This document shows positions 24,501 through 33,200 of a stretch of 64,000 nucleotides of DNA, one piece after another. The DNA comes from Chelydra serpentina (lineage: Eukaryota > Chordata > Testudines > Chelydridae). The notes under the pieces were generated by a model. It was not told where the DNA came from and did not search any database. It was given only the letters and a program-made list of their open reading frames with translations. Made by a program: the position numbers and the translations under genes. The stretch lies in contig JBAIAC010000035.1 of the NCBI GenBank assembly GCA_037349315.1, forward strand, positions 12,414,501 to 12,478,500, given 5' to 3'. How positions within the stretch are numbered: position 1 is the first letter of the stretch; every line of letters begins with the position of its first letter.

Positions 24501-26778
24501 GGGGGGGATGAGAATATTACAAAAAGCTAACAGCCAACATAAATCCTGAAAAATCAGACATTATAATTTCAGCATTAATAAGATGTTATTTTCAGACACA
24601 TGTAAGGCCATTCCTTAATGAATTAATCATTTTAAAGAGGGGTCTGAAGCTTCACCTCCATGCACATTTCTTCCTATTCACAAGGGGGGAAAGAGAACAG
24701 AGACCAACCACTACACTTAGCACTCTGCAGCAGCCCCAGGCTGGGACTCCCTGGATTTTGGGATTGGACAGGATTCAGAGCCAAGAATCATCCCCTAAGC
24801 CCCTTCCCTCTGGATTTTTGTAGATGTTGACAGTTTAAAAGATATTAACTCTCTATGGGTTTTCTCTATGGTTGCTATCAGCATCCTCTCCATTGTACAA
24901 GGTGGCTCAGCTAATGGAAACAGCTCCTGCAAATAAGAGTGGGAACCAGCAGAGCAGGGTCAAGACAGGAACCAATCACAGAGTTATTTTAAAAGCTGCC
25001 TTTTAAAGAGCCTGTCTCCTTCTCAAGTGAGAGAAACTTGATAGTTCTTTTGTGGGAAATTTTAACAGCTGATCTTAATAAAGCATGATCTCTCCCCATC
25101 TAAGCAACTCACACAAAAACCTCCAGTTTAAGTTCTATGTAATCAATGTTTACATACAGATTTTTAAAGTCCCTAGACCCTTCTAGCCGTAACTCCTGGA
25201 CCTGCCAAGTCTCAAAGGAGCCTCTCTTTTCTGAGTATTAGGATGAAGTGTTTTTGAACTGCCTCTCCTTGGTGATTAAGGGTTTTGTCATGTGTTTCAA
25301 GAAGGGTCACATCTTGGGTGGCATAGGGAAACAAATTATGTCCCTCCATAGGAAACATCTATGAATAGCAAACAACTATTTTAATCAGTCTAGAAGAGCT
25401 GACTATTGATTAAAGGAGAGAGCAAATCAAGACTGCTGGGTTCTATTTCCAGGTCCACCTCCACCTTGTGACCAAGTCACTGCATCCCCGGTTTCCCCAT
25501 CAGCAAAGTTTTAACAACTATGCTGTCCTACCTGTCAGATAACCCTCCCACAAATACACACTTGAATGCACTGCCTCTTGCTGCTTGGAATACTCAAAAC
25601 TCAGACACCCTTTCCTCTCTACAGCCTGACTCTTGATGTCACATACATCAGGAGCACATGACCAGCAAGTGGGTTTTCCTTTTTAAATCCCAAGTACCAA
25701 CTTCTGTTTACATCAAATAGCAACTTCACATTTGGACTGTCTTAGGGGAAGATAAAGATGAGTCATTTTTAGTCAATGTATAACTTAATCATTTTTTTCT
25801 GGTGAGCACAGTACTTCAATGTGTATCTATATTTTGATAGGACTCGGGCCTAGATTTTCCCTTTTCTTATTAGCAGTAGCATCATAACATGAAGGTTACA
25901 TGACAAACAGAAGCAGTGATGGCCAGGGAATGTACACAGCTGATATCTAGGCAACTCCTTGCATCTCTCAAACTATCAGAGCCTAAAACTGTTGGACTCA
26001 ATGTGGAACCAAGACCGAGAATGGAAAGATGAGACATATGCCTTGAAATCCCACCTGTCAAGCAGGAGGGAAAATCAGCTATTGGCACTTAATGTTATCT
26101 AATGGAATGCACCCTGAAGAACAAGAAATCCATTATAGGATATAAAGGGGGACGTTAAGGTTTCGGGACTCTAAGAGTATTCATGGTCTTGGTTTAGCCA
26201 TCTTTTATTCTGGAAGTAAACTTTATATTTAAAAAAAGAACTCCAAAATGCACATAAAGTCAGATTGGATCTAGAGAGAGGCACATCCCCCTCATTAATG
26301 TGGGAAGAGTGAAAGGTAGCAGGTAATACCGCCTCCACAAGTTACACTGTAAGAACACCACAAATGGGCCTCACTGTGGCTCTAAGGAGCACACACACAA
26401 CCCCCCACCCCCAGAATCTGGCATGTAAATCTCTCTTAATAGGCTTATCCCTCAGCATTATGATAAGCCCACCCAATCTCAAGCTATATTTTTGCCTAGC
26501 CTATCACATTGTAGTGGTAGTTAAACCTCTAACGTGCCCATGAATGTTAAAGGAAACTCAGAGGAGGTGACAAGACTGAGTAACAGCTACTACTTCGGGC
26601 ATGGGACTGGAAGAGGCGTCGGCCCGGCTGGAGGGTGCTGGCTTTTCTGCTGCCTTGGGGAACTGATCCAGCCACCCCTGGGACGGGGGAGGAGCAGTAC
26701 ACGTTCTTCGGTCTCTGTCGGGCATAGGTGCGCAGTTTGAACCACTCCATCTTCTTTTCTTTCTCCTCCCAGCAGTGC
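4249..26778 (-). CDS. MEIKIN: MEIKIN candidate, meiotic kinetochore factor (one exon missing from model)
   Basis: In mammals MEIKIN binds CENP-C at meiosis I kinetochores, recruits PLK1, promotes mono-orientation of sister kinetochores and protects centromeric cohesin (family knowledge). Here twelve minus-strand exons between 26778 and 4249 are placed. From 23,888 to 8,709 every consecutive junction is GT-AG and phase-compatible, which random open frames would not give. The product is hydrophilic and rich in Ser, Thr, Lys and Glu, at least about 450 residues, without a recognisable fold. The identification rests on position: human MEIKIN lies beside ACSL6 in the same orientation. Open points: the donor of the first coding exon, an acceptor choice at 9346/9354, and a short exon of length 2 mod 3 needed between 8709 and 4338. 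Confidence 0.65.
6457..6570. repeat. TA/CA microsatellite
   Basis: About 50 bp of pure (TA)n, then mixed (CA)n and (TACA)n. Open frames on both strands here (YIYIYI, THTHTH) are artefacts. Confidence 0.95.
6564..6688. repeat. 77-bp tandem duplication beside the microsatellite
   Basis: 'gaggagtaaattattgataa tttttacacattttaaaagcac' occurs twice, 77 bp apart, each preceded by a CA-rich tract. The copies look identical over the non-simple part, so the duplication is recent. Confidence 0.9.
6975..7525 (+). mobile_element. CR1 LINE 3' fragment, old
   Basis: Degraded but collinear with the 3' part of the CR1 copy at 13,900-14,350: the 'tactggaatactacctccag' start, the 'gaggtgacttgattacagc' block and the terminal 'taatggtcccttctgg'. 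No frame is kept. Confidence 0.8.
8095..8180. repeat. Unclassified repeat shared with 43,338
   Basis: 'aagcatcatggcaaaggagg attttaaggaaggatttagag' matches the stretch at 43,340-43,410 over at least 60 bp with scattered mismatches. Unknown family. Confidence 0.6.
8709..8865 (-). CDS. MEIKIN: MEIKIN candidate exon ([16 protein letters not shown])
   Basis: 157 nt, phase 0 in and one base out. It reads [20 protein letters not shown], then [20 protein letters not shown] and [12 protein letters not shown]. Strong acceptor CTTCACTCTTTTCAG, good donor AAG|GTAACG. The one base it leaves does not fit the last exon directly. Confidence 0.65.
9242..9346 (-). CDS. MEIKIN: MEIKIN candidate exon ([16 protein letters not shown])
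   Basis: 105 nt, phase 0 to 0 if the acceptor is CACAAG at 9347. It reads [20 protein letters not shown] then [16 protein letters not shown] better-looking acceptor (TCACCAG) lies eight bases upstream and would start the exon at 9354, but that breaks the frame from the preceding exon. Donor CAG|GTTGTA. Confidence 0.6.
9552..9850. mobile_element. Probable Harbinger-like remnant
   Basis: Contains 'ctatttctagcatgctagc', 'ccctcccagctgc' and 'gtagatacatctgta' near its right end. I associate these blocks with turtle Harbinger-type elements. It appears to split an older MIR-like repeat (9,510-9,545 continuing at 9,855). Ends not precisely defined. Confidence 0.45.
10129..10567. mobile_element. hAT-type MITE, 439 bp
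   Basis: Perfect 17-bp terminal inverted repeats (caggggtggccaacctg and its complement) with 8-bp target duplications cattaatc / cattaacc (7 of 8). Internal sequence is GC-rich with no transposase. Located in an intron of the MEIKIN candidate. Confidence 0.9.
10965..11048 (-). CDS. MEIKIN: MEIKIN candidate exon ([16 protein letters not shown])
   Basis: 84 nt, phase 0 to 0. It reads [20 protein letters not shown] then YFQPEELE; the other two frames stop early. Acceptor TTTCTAAACAG, donor GAG|GTGAGA. Confidence 0.7.
11880..12113. mobile_element. hAT-like fragment, right end only
   Basis: Ends in gcaggttacccaccactg followed by gtctagac; the end resembles a hAT terminus, but no matching left end or duplication was found. 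Confidence 0.4.
12669..12851 (-). CDS. MEIKIN: MEIKIN candidate exon (largest; basic MKCRKKVKF)
   Basis: 183 nt, phase 0 to 0, 61 residues. It starts [20 protein letters not shown], contains [20 protein letters not shown], and ends PSKQPAIEM. The cluster CRKKVKF could serve as a nuclear localisation or DNA-contact patch (inference). Acceptor CTCATTATAG, donor ATG|GTAAGC. Confidence 0.7.
13105..14378 (+). mobile_element. CR1 LINE, 5'-truncated, with near-intact reverse transcriptase end
   Basis: Non-LTR retrotransposon of the CR1 clade, dead copy. The first frame gives [13 protein letters not shown] (RT motif A); after a frameshift near 13,270-13,290 the second frame runs from there to 14296. 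It carries [10 protein letters not shown], the catalytic FADDTKLGG (motif C) and the C-terminal wording typical of CR1. The 3' end is the CR1 tail ATTCTATGATTCT at 14378. It lies in an intron of the MEIKIN candidate, opposite to its transcription. Length and preserved frame suggest a relatively young insertion. Confidence 0.92.
14835..15006. repeat. Fold-back repeat: two facing copies, about 80-bp arms
   Basis: The left arm (gcgacaaagggtcctatggc ... cacccacttcgtc) and the right arm (gacgaagtgggtgttcaccc ... cactttgtcgc) are near-perfect inverted copies with a spacer of about ten bases. The arm sequence (actaacagaggtat, gcataagctttcgtgggtga) is an interspersed repeat end that normally occurs singly. 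Confidence 0.9.
15439..15533 (-). CDS. MEIKIN: MEIKIN candidate exon ([17 protein letters not shown])
   Basis: 95 nt, one base in and phase 0 out. It reads [20 protein letters not shown] then [11 protein letters not shown]. Acceptor TTTTCATCACAG, donor CAG|GTGAGGG. Confidence 0.65.
16378..16785 (+). mobile_element. CR1 LINE 3' fragment
   Basis: Ends in 'gatcatgatggtcccttct' followed by 'aaagtctatta', a CR1 3' terminus variant. It includes 'ggaagaattttctcctgg', a block common in sauropsid CR1 3' UTRs. A short internal duplication of 'cagattggcagag' is seen around 16,525-16,555. Confidence 0.7.
17376..17456 (-). CDS. MEIKIN: MEIKIN candidate exon ([14 protein letters not shown])
   Basis: 81 nt, one base in and one out: [20 protein letters not shown] then VSTVVA. 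The other two frames contain stops. The acceptor (ACTTACAACAG) has a weak pyrimidine tract; donor CAG|GTAAAAC is good. Confidence 0.6.
18296..18415 (-). CDS. MEIKIN: MEIKIN candidate exon ([14 protein letters not shown])
   Basis: 120 nt, one base in and one out. It reads [20 protein letters not shown], then [20 protein letters not shown] competing AG lies four bases downstream (ACAGACAG), but only the first fits the upstream phase. Donor G|GTAACTC. Confidence 0.65.
19639..19767 (-). CDS. MEIKIN: MEIKIN candidate exon (acidic Ser/Thr-rich, SPEIFRDED)
   Basis: 129 nt, one base carried in and one out. It begins [20 protein letters not shown] and ends [14 protein letters not shown]. The run of Ser, Thr and acidic residues (STESTDS) resembles a phosphoregulated linker. 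Clean acceptor AAATTACAG and donor GTAAAAC. Confidence 0.7.
20547..20693. mobile_element. hAT-type MITE, 147 bp
   Basis: Perfect 8-bp target duplication gggtacag at 20539-20546 and 20694-20701. Ends (ccagagctggcgctagg / gctagcattgcctct) are imperfectly inverted. Confidence 0.75.
20763..21066. mobile_element. PIF/Harbinger-type MITE, second copy, with 18-G run
   Basis: Ends gggctggtcctc / gtgtagacgtagcc, flanked by TTA duplications. It shares the 'cttcagctatg...catagctgaag' and 'atttatcgcgtc...gacgcgataaat' palindromes with the copy at 1,827, but the two hairpins occur in the reverse order, so the copies are inverted relative to each other. A run of 18 G is at 20775-20792. Confidence 0.8.
21532..22135 (+). 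repeat. Unclassified interspersed repeat, composite
   Basis: It begins 'ttgtagctatgtcagactctg', continues 'gacaaggtgggtgaggatat' and 'agctttcgaggtcatacaga', and later 'gcgattaaaactgcaattaa'. These blocks are recognisable as abundant sauropsid repeats. I cannot name the class. Confidence 0.6.
22291..22351 (-). CDS. MEIKIN: MEIKIN candidate exon ([13 protein letters not shown])
   Basis: 61 nt, phase 0 in, one base out. It reads [20 protein letters not shown]. It is the only open frame through the interval. The acceptor is AATTTTAG and the donor TCAG|GTGAGTA, a strong match. Confidence 0.65.
23098..23178 (+). mobile_element. MIR-type SINE fragment
   Basis: 'ttttgcagatggagaaactg' then 'aggcagaatcatgacatgac' and 'ttgcccaagatgagatagca' match the MIR core. 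Confidence 0.7.
23791..23888 (-). CDS. MEIKIN: MEIKIN candidate exon ([16 protein letters not shown])
   Basis: 98 nt, entered with one base carried, leaves in phase 0. It reads [20 protein letters not shown] then [12 protein letters not shown]. The acceptor CTTTTCTGTAG is good; the donor is GCG|GTAACA. Confidence 0.65.
23889..26593 (-). other. MEIKIN: First large intron of the MEIKIN candidate
   Basis: No further exon was recognised. The 24,640-25,100 segment ends in AATAAA-like 'aataaagcatgatc' and looks like an old interspersed element of unknown class. Confidence 0.45.
26594..26778 (-). CDS. MEIKIN: MEIKIN candidate first coding exon
   Basis: ATG at 26750-26748 in a strong context (AAGAAGATGG), reading [18 protein letters not shown] onward, basic in character. 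The 28 nt before it are 5' UTR. The acceptor CTTGCAG follows an uninterrupted run of 16 C on this strand. The chosen donor (GAA|GTAGTA, end at 26594) gives the phase needed by the next exon but is a weak match. An alternative nearby is CTGA|GTTTCC. Start and frame are inferred from phase only. Confidence 0.5.
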
Positions 26779-26790
26779 CTGCAAGCGAGT

Positions 26791-26806
26791 GGGGGGGGGG
26801 GGGGGG
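26791..26806. repeat. Run of 16 G (16 C on the gene strand)
   Basis: Homopolymer directly upstream of the acceptor of the first coding exon of the MEIKIN candidate, so it forms part of that intron's pyrimidine tract. Length is likely variable and prone to sequencing error. Confidence 0.85.
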
Positions 26807-26869
26807 AGGGAGACAGTAGAGGGGTCAGGAGGGAAGAGAATCAGAACAGTCAGGAGCTTTATATCATCC

Positions 26870-27400
26870 CCAAAACCTGCCCCAGGGGCAGGGGAACCCA
26901 ACCCCCATCCTCAGGCCATCCCCCTTACCCACCCCAGGGGAACTACCCTTCCCTCCCCCCAGACCATCCCCCTAACCCACTTCAGGGACATTCCCCTCAC
27001 CGCAGGGGGGACAGCCCCCTTCCCCCTCCCCGGCCATATTCTACTCAGGCTTCCCTTCCCCGGGGGCAGGAGACGGGGCACACCTCCCACCCCAGCCACC
27101 ACGCTCCCGCTGGAGAGCGCTCCCCGCCCCGCCCCGCCCACCGCAAACCGCCCTCAGGCGGCAGCTGAACATAGTGGCGCCGGGAAGCTCCTTTATAAGC
27201 AACGGTCGCTGCCCAATAGGCCAACGCGACCCCCCTAGTCCCGCCCACAATGCGCGCCGCCCCCCCAGCTACCAATCCGCCCCCCTCTATGTCCCACACC
27301 CTGCCGGCGGGCCGTGCTCCGCCCACTTGCGGACTCGCGCCGCGCCGCTGCCAAGCCGAGCGCTCTGGCAATCTCCTTCTAGGTCCCGCCCCCTCCCCCC
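26870..27400. promoter_or_regulatory. CpG-rich island at the 5' end of the MEIKIN candidate
   Basis: GC-rich stretch with clustered CpG, densest from about 27,030 to 27,370, in an otherwise AT-rich, CpG-poor region. Several overlapping open frames here are composition effects. It marks the start of the minus-strand gene; no plus-strand gene is recognised to the right of it. Confidence 0.7.
27165..27235 (-). promoter_or_regulatory. MEIKIN: TATA-box promoter of the MEIKIN candidate inside a CpG-rich region
   Basis: On the minus strand TATAAA occupies 27197-27192. An inverted CCAAT (27213-27217) lies about 20 bp upstream. Initiation would be expected near 27165. GC-box repeats (CCCCGCC three times) lie just downstream at 27122-27140. 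A second TATAAA-like site is at 26863-26858, closer to the first coding exon. Which is used is not decidable here. A TATA box is compatible with tissue-restricted expression (inference). Confidence 0.5.
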
Positions 27401-27416
27401 CCCAACAACCGCTCTG

Positions 27417-27965
27417 TCCTAGATCCAGCCCCCCTCTCCAACAGCCCACCTCTCCTAGATCCACCCTCCACCCCTAGCAAACCCTTATATCCAGCCCACA
27501 ACTCCAACAACACACCTGTCCTAGATCCAGCCCCTGAACCCCTTAACAACCACCTCCCCTAAGATCCCTCCACCTAGTGCCCTAACAACCTAGATCCAGC
27601 CCCCTAACAACCCACGTGCTCCGAGAGCCCCCCACCTAGTGCCCTAACAATCCACCTCGCCTAGATCCAGCCCCCCTAACAACCCACCTCCCCTTAGATC
27701 CCCCCACCTAGTGCCCTAACAACCCACCGCTCCTAGATCCAGCCCCCTAACAACCCACGTGCTCCGAGAGCCCCCCACCTAGTGCCCTAACAATCCACCT
27801 CGCCTAGATCCAGCCCCATAACAACCCACCTCCTCAGAGAGCCCCCCACCTAGTGCCCTAACAACCCACCGCTCCTAGATCCAGCCCCCTAACAACCCAC
27901 CTCCTCAGAGAGCCCCCCACCTTGTGCCCTAACAACCCACCTCGCCTAGATCCAGCCCTCACCTG
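27417..27965. repeat. Minisatellite, about 71-bp unit with a two-unit higher order
   Basis: C-rich units beginning CCTAGATCCAGCCCC and containing CCACCTAGTGCCCTAACAA repeat from 27589 to about 27960, with degenerate units from 27417. Units near 27589 and 27731 are nearly identical to each other and differ from the unit between them, so the array grew partly by a roughly 142-bp dimer. It lies directly upstream of the CpG island and does not code. Confidence 0.85.
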
Positions 27966-28070
27966 ACCCACTAAGAACTCCCCTTAAATCCTACTCTCAC
28001 CCAGCCCCTTAGAACCCTCTCCCAAATCCAGCCTCCTAACAAGTCCCCTCGCCTAGACCCAGGCAGCCCC

Positions 28071-29176
28071 TCACTCTTCCCAACAGCCCCACTGCCACCG
28101 TCAACCCACCTGCCTCCTATTGATTTTCCGTGGTGGTGAGTAATTCTGTTACTGCATTAATTAAGTACCTATTGTAGTGTGACTGGGCTATGAAAACCAC
28201 TATAGCCAAATAATGGATCGTAATATTTAGCTGGAGGTACTCTATGATACTTTGGAAACGTGGTATTGTTTTTGTTGTTTTGGTTTTGGGCAGAAGGTGG
28301 CACTGTTAACTGTGTGTTCAGTGTCTTTTGAGCACTTTAGTGCAGTTGCATATTTGGCAATTGAGCTGTGCCAATAAATTGAATGTATTTATTATGATAG
28401 CTTCAAAATCAGCCAATGTCTTCTCGGGGTACAAACTGTAATCCCAAGCCATAGATTGGATTCATATTTGCAGTGAAAGACTATTCCCTGTCCCACTCAG
28501 TTCAGACTTCCAACCTGCTCCCACTCCCTCCTTTGCCCAGAGATAGGCTGAGGGGAAAAAAAAAATTAAAAAATTTAAAAAGCTATGCTGTGTGATCCAA
28601 CGGTCTGTTATGCCCCCAAAAGATCATAATTGTTTTTTCTTATCCATCAACAATTCTTCTCTGAAATGGTGCTTTCTGGTCACTCAGGATGTACTCTTTT
28701 GTGGTCATCGTTGCCTCAAATTCTCCTTTTTTGAGTATAATTGGACAATAGTAATAAAAATTGAATTAAATATGTGCAGCAGCAGTGGCTTGAGAGAGGG
28801 CTTGCCAGCCCTAATTCCCCACTCTGCCCCTTCCTAAATGTCCCAACCCAGAAGAGGAGGCCTTTGTATCCAATTCACCATGTGGAGCAACAATTCATTC
28901 ATGTTAGACATCCATTCATGTTAGAGTTTTGCACTGTTTGTGAATGACAACAGAATCCCATAGGACTTTCTACTGCCATTGTATTTTGATGTTCAGTATA
29001 TTTACTTTTTAGTGTAGTGATAGATGCATAGGTGTGTTTAATAACTCTAATGATAGGGGCTATGTTATGTTTCTGTTTTCTGCATACTACATCATTACAT
29101 ATAAGGGGTTTGATTGTTAGGGGCTCACTTATTTGAGTTTTAACTAATGAAGTTATAATAATAACAATAATAATAA
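28071..29176. other. Intergenic, nothing recognised
   Basis: AT-rich, with an A-rich patch near 28,556-28,580. No exon with splice support on either strand. Confidence 0.5.
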
Positions 29177-29372
29177 TGCCTACGTCTTAGAAAGCTGTTT
29201 TCATCAGCCGATCTCAAAGCACTTTACAGAGGTGGTCAGTATAATTATCCCTATTTTACAGATTAGGAAACTGAGGCACAGAAAGATGAAGTGACTTGAA
29301 GGTCACCCAGCAGGCCAGTAGCAGAGCCAGGAATAGAAGCCAGTCCAGTGCTTTATCTGCTGGGCCATACTT
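29177..29372 (+). mobile_element. MIR-type SINE
   Basis: 'tattttacagattaggaaac' followed by 'tgaggcacagaaagatgaag' and 'agcagagccaggaatagaa' is the MIR core and 3' part. Confidence 0.8.
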
Positions 29373-29514
29373 CCCCATAGAAGTGTAAAACTGGTGTAAA
29401 CTCTACTGGTTTGTTGTAAAGCTAGTGCAATGGGGTAGATAAAGAGTAGTTGTCTTCTGAAATCCAGTGCCACATTGTGCCTATGTTTAAATGTCTTGCC
29501 AAATGTAATGCCTG

Positions 29515-29635
29515 TATTTAAAAAAGGGCAAACGGGATGACCCAGATAAATATAGGCTAATTATCCGGACATCAATCCTGAGCAAAATCTTGGAAAGGTT
29601 AATAGTGGATGTAATCAGTAAAGAATGAAAGGATG
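29515..29635 (+). mobile_element. CR1 LINE fragment (ORF2 start region)
   Basis: 'aaaaaagggcaaacgggatgacccagataaatataggctaat' matches the CR1 block that precedes the reverse transcriptase core; very decayed. Confidence 0.55.
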
Positions 29636-30084
29636 GTAGCATAATTCATGCCAAACTTCTTGGCTATGTTCCTTAATTAAAATAAATGTAATATAGACTG
29701 AAAGTACATGTTGGCTTTCTGTGAGTGTAAAACGTAACACTGAGGAATCTGTAGTTAATTCAGATGTGTAATTTAAGATGAGAGAGAACGTATGGATTGG
29801 ATGACACATTCTGGCAAATTCCTTGTTTTTTCATAGAGACCTGTATGTTCTTGATTTGTTCATTGAAAACAAGGGATTATTGTTCTGACTCAGGAAAAAT
29901 TGAACTAGCTTGTTTTTTTCTTTACAACAGAATCATTGACATCCAGCACGGCTGGACCTAGGCTTCACTGGACTGGCTTCATCTGTTTGGGGCCCTATGA
30001 AGTACATACGATGGGGTGTCACCTTAAGTCTGCTTGTGAGCCCTCGCCTCCCCACAACCACATACACTTGTTTAAGAGGCTCCA

Positions 30085-30260
30085 AGGCCTCTTCTCCTGA
30101 GATAGACCTAGGCAGGGAAAGCTTTTATCTTAAGTTATTCCTTCTGCTCCCTTCATCATTTTTGTTGCTCTCCTCTGAACTTCCTCCCGTCTGTCAGTGT
30201 CTGTTAGGCAATGTGGAGAAATTAACACCCTTATCTAGATCAGTTGCACCAGAGCTGCTG
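30085..30260 (-). mobile_element. CR1 LINE fragment
   Basis: 'catttttgttgctctcctct' is the reverse complement of the CR1 block encoding the region downstream of the RT. Inverted relative to the other copies in this window. Confidence 0.65.
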
Positions 30261-30299
30261 AGGTGGTGGCTAAGTATACAGAGTATTGCTTTTAATTAG

Positions 30300-33200
30300 G
30301 CCACCCAAGAGTGTATTTACTGTAAGAGACCATAGCTGCACATCCTGCACTGTGTGACTGCATGCACCGAATTATTGTAAAGGTGAATTGAAAGGCTCTT
30401 TGTTTGCCATCGCCTGAATGTAGGCCCTTGGTTTCTGCATCTCTTCTGGATCACTAATAACAAAAGTAGAGTTTGAGGTGTATGTGATGTCAGCAGCACA
30501 GCAAGCACAAAATTCTTGGGTCCTGTAGATGAAAGACACTAATTTCCAAATACCGTAATTTGCTTAAAAACATATTTAATTTAATTAACACGTCCCTTTA
30601 ATGTTTGGGGTTCTTAAATAGTTTTTTGTGTCACATTTCAGTTCACCCTTACTGCTGCCCTGTGCTCAAGAGCCAGCAATGCATGCAAGTGCGAGCCAGG
30701 ACCACGGCATGCTCTTGCCCAGAGGAGCAACAAAGCACGTACATCCCCTTAGCCTGCACTGAGGAATCCTGCCTTGTCCAGCAGGGAGGGATACTTTTAA
30801 AGAGAACAGTCTGGACAGCATCTCAGTTCCACTTCACTGTTCTTGGTTCATAAATTCATATGCATATAGGCATAGCCTTACAATTTCACTGGTTGGAATT
30901 CTTATGAGCCAGTTGAGTGCTACTTGAATCCAAGTTTTTATGTTACAGTGCTTTTCTGATCAAAACGTGTTAGTCTAACAGAGCACTCTGGTTATATTTA
31001 ACTAGATAAATTTCATTTTACTAACTTTTGCAACAATTTTTTTTAATTCTTTGAAGCTGTAATATTAAGAGAGTGTAGATGCTCACAAAAATTGGAATGA
31101 GACTGAATAATTTTAAACTTTATTGTTTTAAGCACAAGTTCTGAAAAAATACTATGCATTCCCAATAGTTAATTCTATTAAACAAACTTACACATTTGGT
31201 TATTTTATTGTTTGTTTTAAAACAACAGTGAGCTGAAATCATTACAGACAGGCTGCAGAATAGCCATCTTCAGATAAATTTGAAACAATCAGTTCATTGA
31301 AGATTGCTAACCTTTATCTCAGGTTCCAATATTCCTTTGCTCACTGTTTTTTTTTCTGTATGTTTAGTATAGGCACACATTCTGAATGACTAGTTTCTGA
31401 TCATGTGGACAAAGTGTTGGACTAAGATTTTATAAAAGATTTTATTGTAAGTCAATGCACAAGAATATTTTATGAGCAATTCTGAGAAATGTGACAGTTT
31501 AGTTCTTTACAAAAGTTTACATAGATGCCTTTTATATTTTTGATATACATGCTAATATACCAAAACTGAAAAATCTTTCATTACAGTTAAGATGCCTTTT
31601 TACACATATTTATAAGTCATAGATTTTAATCCCTTCACTTCAGCTGAAAATTGAATAAGCAACACTTAGGAAAATGTCTGATTTATTTGTATGTTTGTTG
31701 CAGTTGTTTTTTTAAATGCATAACAAAATGGTATACTAAAGTGAAGGGGTTAAAGAGGCTCTGATGTCTCATGGAAAACATTCTATTTAGGAACAGTTCC
31801 ACTTATGTACAATTTTCTGGTGTTCTCCCCTCACTGTTGAATGTTAAAGGCTTTTGCTTTAAGACAGGAATAAAATCCTGGCTTCACTGAAGTCAGTGTT
31901 AAAACACCCATTGATTTCAGTGGGGCCAGAATGTCATCCGGGATCTTATTCCTTAAAAATTAATCTCCGCTTGTAAATTCCTAATTTTAAGGTACAATGA
32001 TCTGTGTGATATCATAATTATAGCAACTAATTGTGATTCACAGACATTCCCTGGGCCCAAATTACTGCTGGTGTAATGCATAATTTCACTGGAGTCAGTG
32101 GAGTTGTGCCTGTTTATGCCAGTAATAATTTTTTAATTAAGGAACATGGGCCTAATAGTGCTTTAGTACCTTCTCCAAAATGAATGCAGAGTGCCCTCAA
32201 TTTCCAAACAAGAGCAAAGACAGCTTAGCAGCTGACAGTAGATACTCTACTTCTTGCAGGAATGGAACCCTAGGAAGAGGAACAGGAGAACTCCAAAAAG
32301 CAACAAAGATCCTGTTTTCATATATCTGTTCCCTTATAATAACAGACCAAGAGAAATGCAGAATTTAGATAGAATTGCCCCTCAAAATGTTTTTTAAAGT
32401 TTTCTGTGAGACATCAACACATCTTTAAGTGGTCTGTTGTCATGCAAAAATAGTATATTCTTTCTGAGTTTACATTCATCTTATAGTAGTTTATTTACAT
32501 ATAGATCACAAGTTTGTGCTTTTCACACGTGGAAAAGAAATTAACTCAATTTGTTCCATTCTAGAAGAATTATTAAAGACAAATTACTTTGTTATATGCA
32601 GCAAAATCATACCCAAGGCAGTAATGACACTGGACCTTACTATTGCTGAGATAGTAGCAATTGCATAATGTACTATAAAAGCATACTTTAGCAGCAAAGG
32701 AATTACCACTTCTTCTCTATAATGCACACTATAAAATCAAATATTTTACCCTGAACATTTGCCTTTCAGTACCGCATTTCTTAATTACACATATTGGCAG
32801 TCCTGTAAGGTTAGAACTCAATGCTGTGCGAGTTCTATTGTGTATCTTCTTTGTTTCTTTGATGGTTTCTGGTTAGGGGAGGTTATGTTGGCTGTGCAAT
32901 ATACTGAGTGAAGAACATGATATATATAACTATGCATCATTCTCTCAAGGGGATTGGGCTTGAAGGTATGTTTGAACGTGGTTTCTCATATGAGCACAGG
33001 AGGCAATCTTTTTCAGTGGACATAGTATCAGGCCCAAGGAAACTCTTTTTTGACTATATAAAGGGGAAGAGCACATCATATTATGAAGGAAAATGAATTG
33101 TAGAACTACCTCAACATACTAGTCTGCTCAAGGTGATGCCATCTTTGGGGGACCAGACAATCGGCACAATACAGGGGCCCTATTCTGATCTCACCCTGAT

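Noticed and set aside
24640..25130. Possible LTR (AATAAA-like end, GC-richer body)
   Set aside because: No paired copy, no target duplication and no internal retroviral sequence were found.
26728..27477. Several overlapping open frames on both strands
   Set aside because: CpG-island composition; the frames are proline/glycine-rich and overlap each other. Only the frame starting at 26750 on the minus strand fits the splice model.
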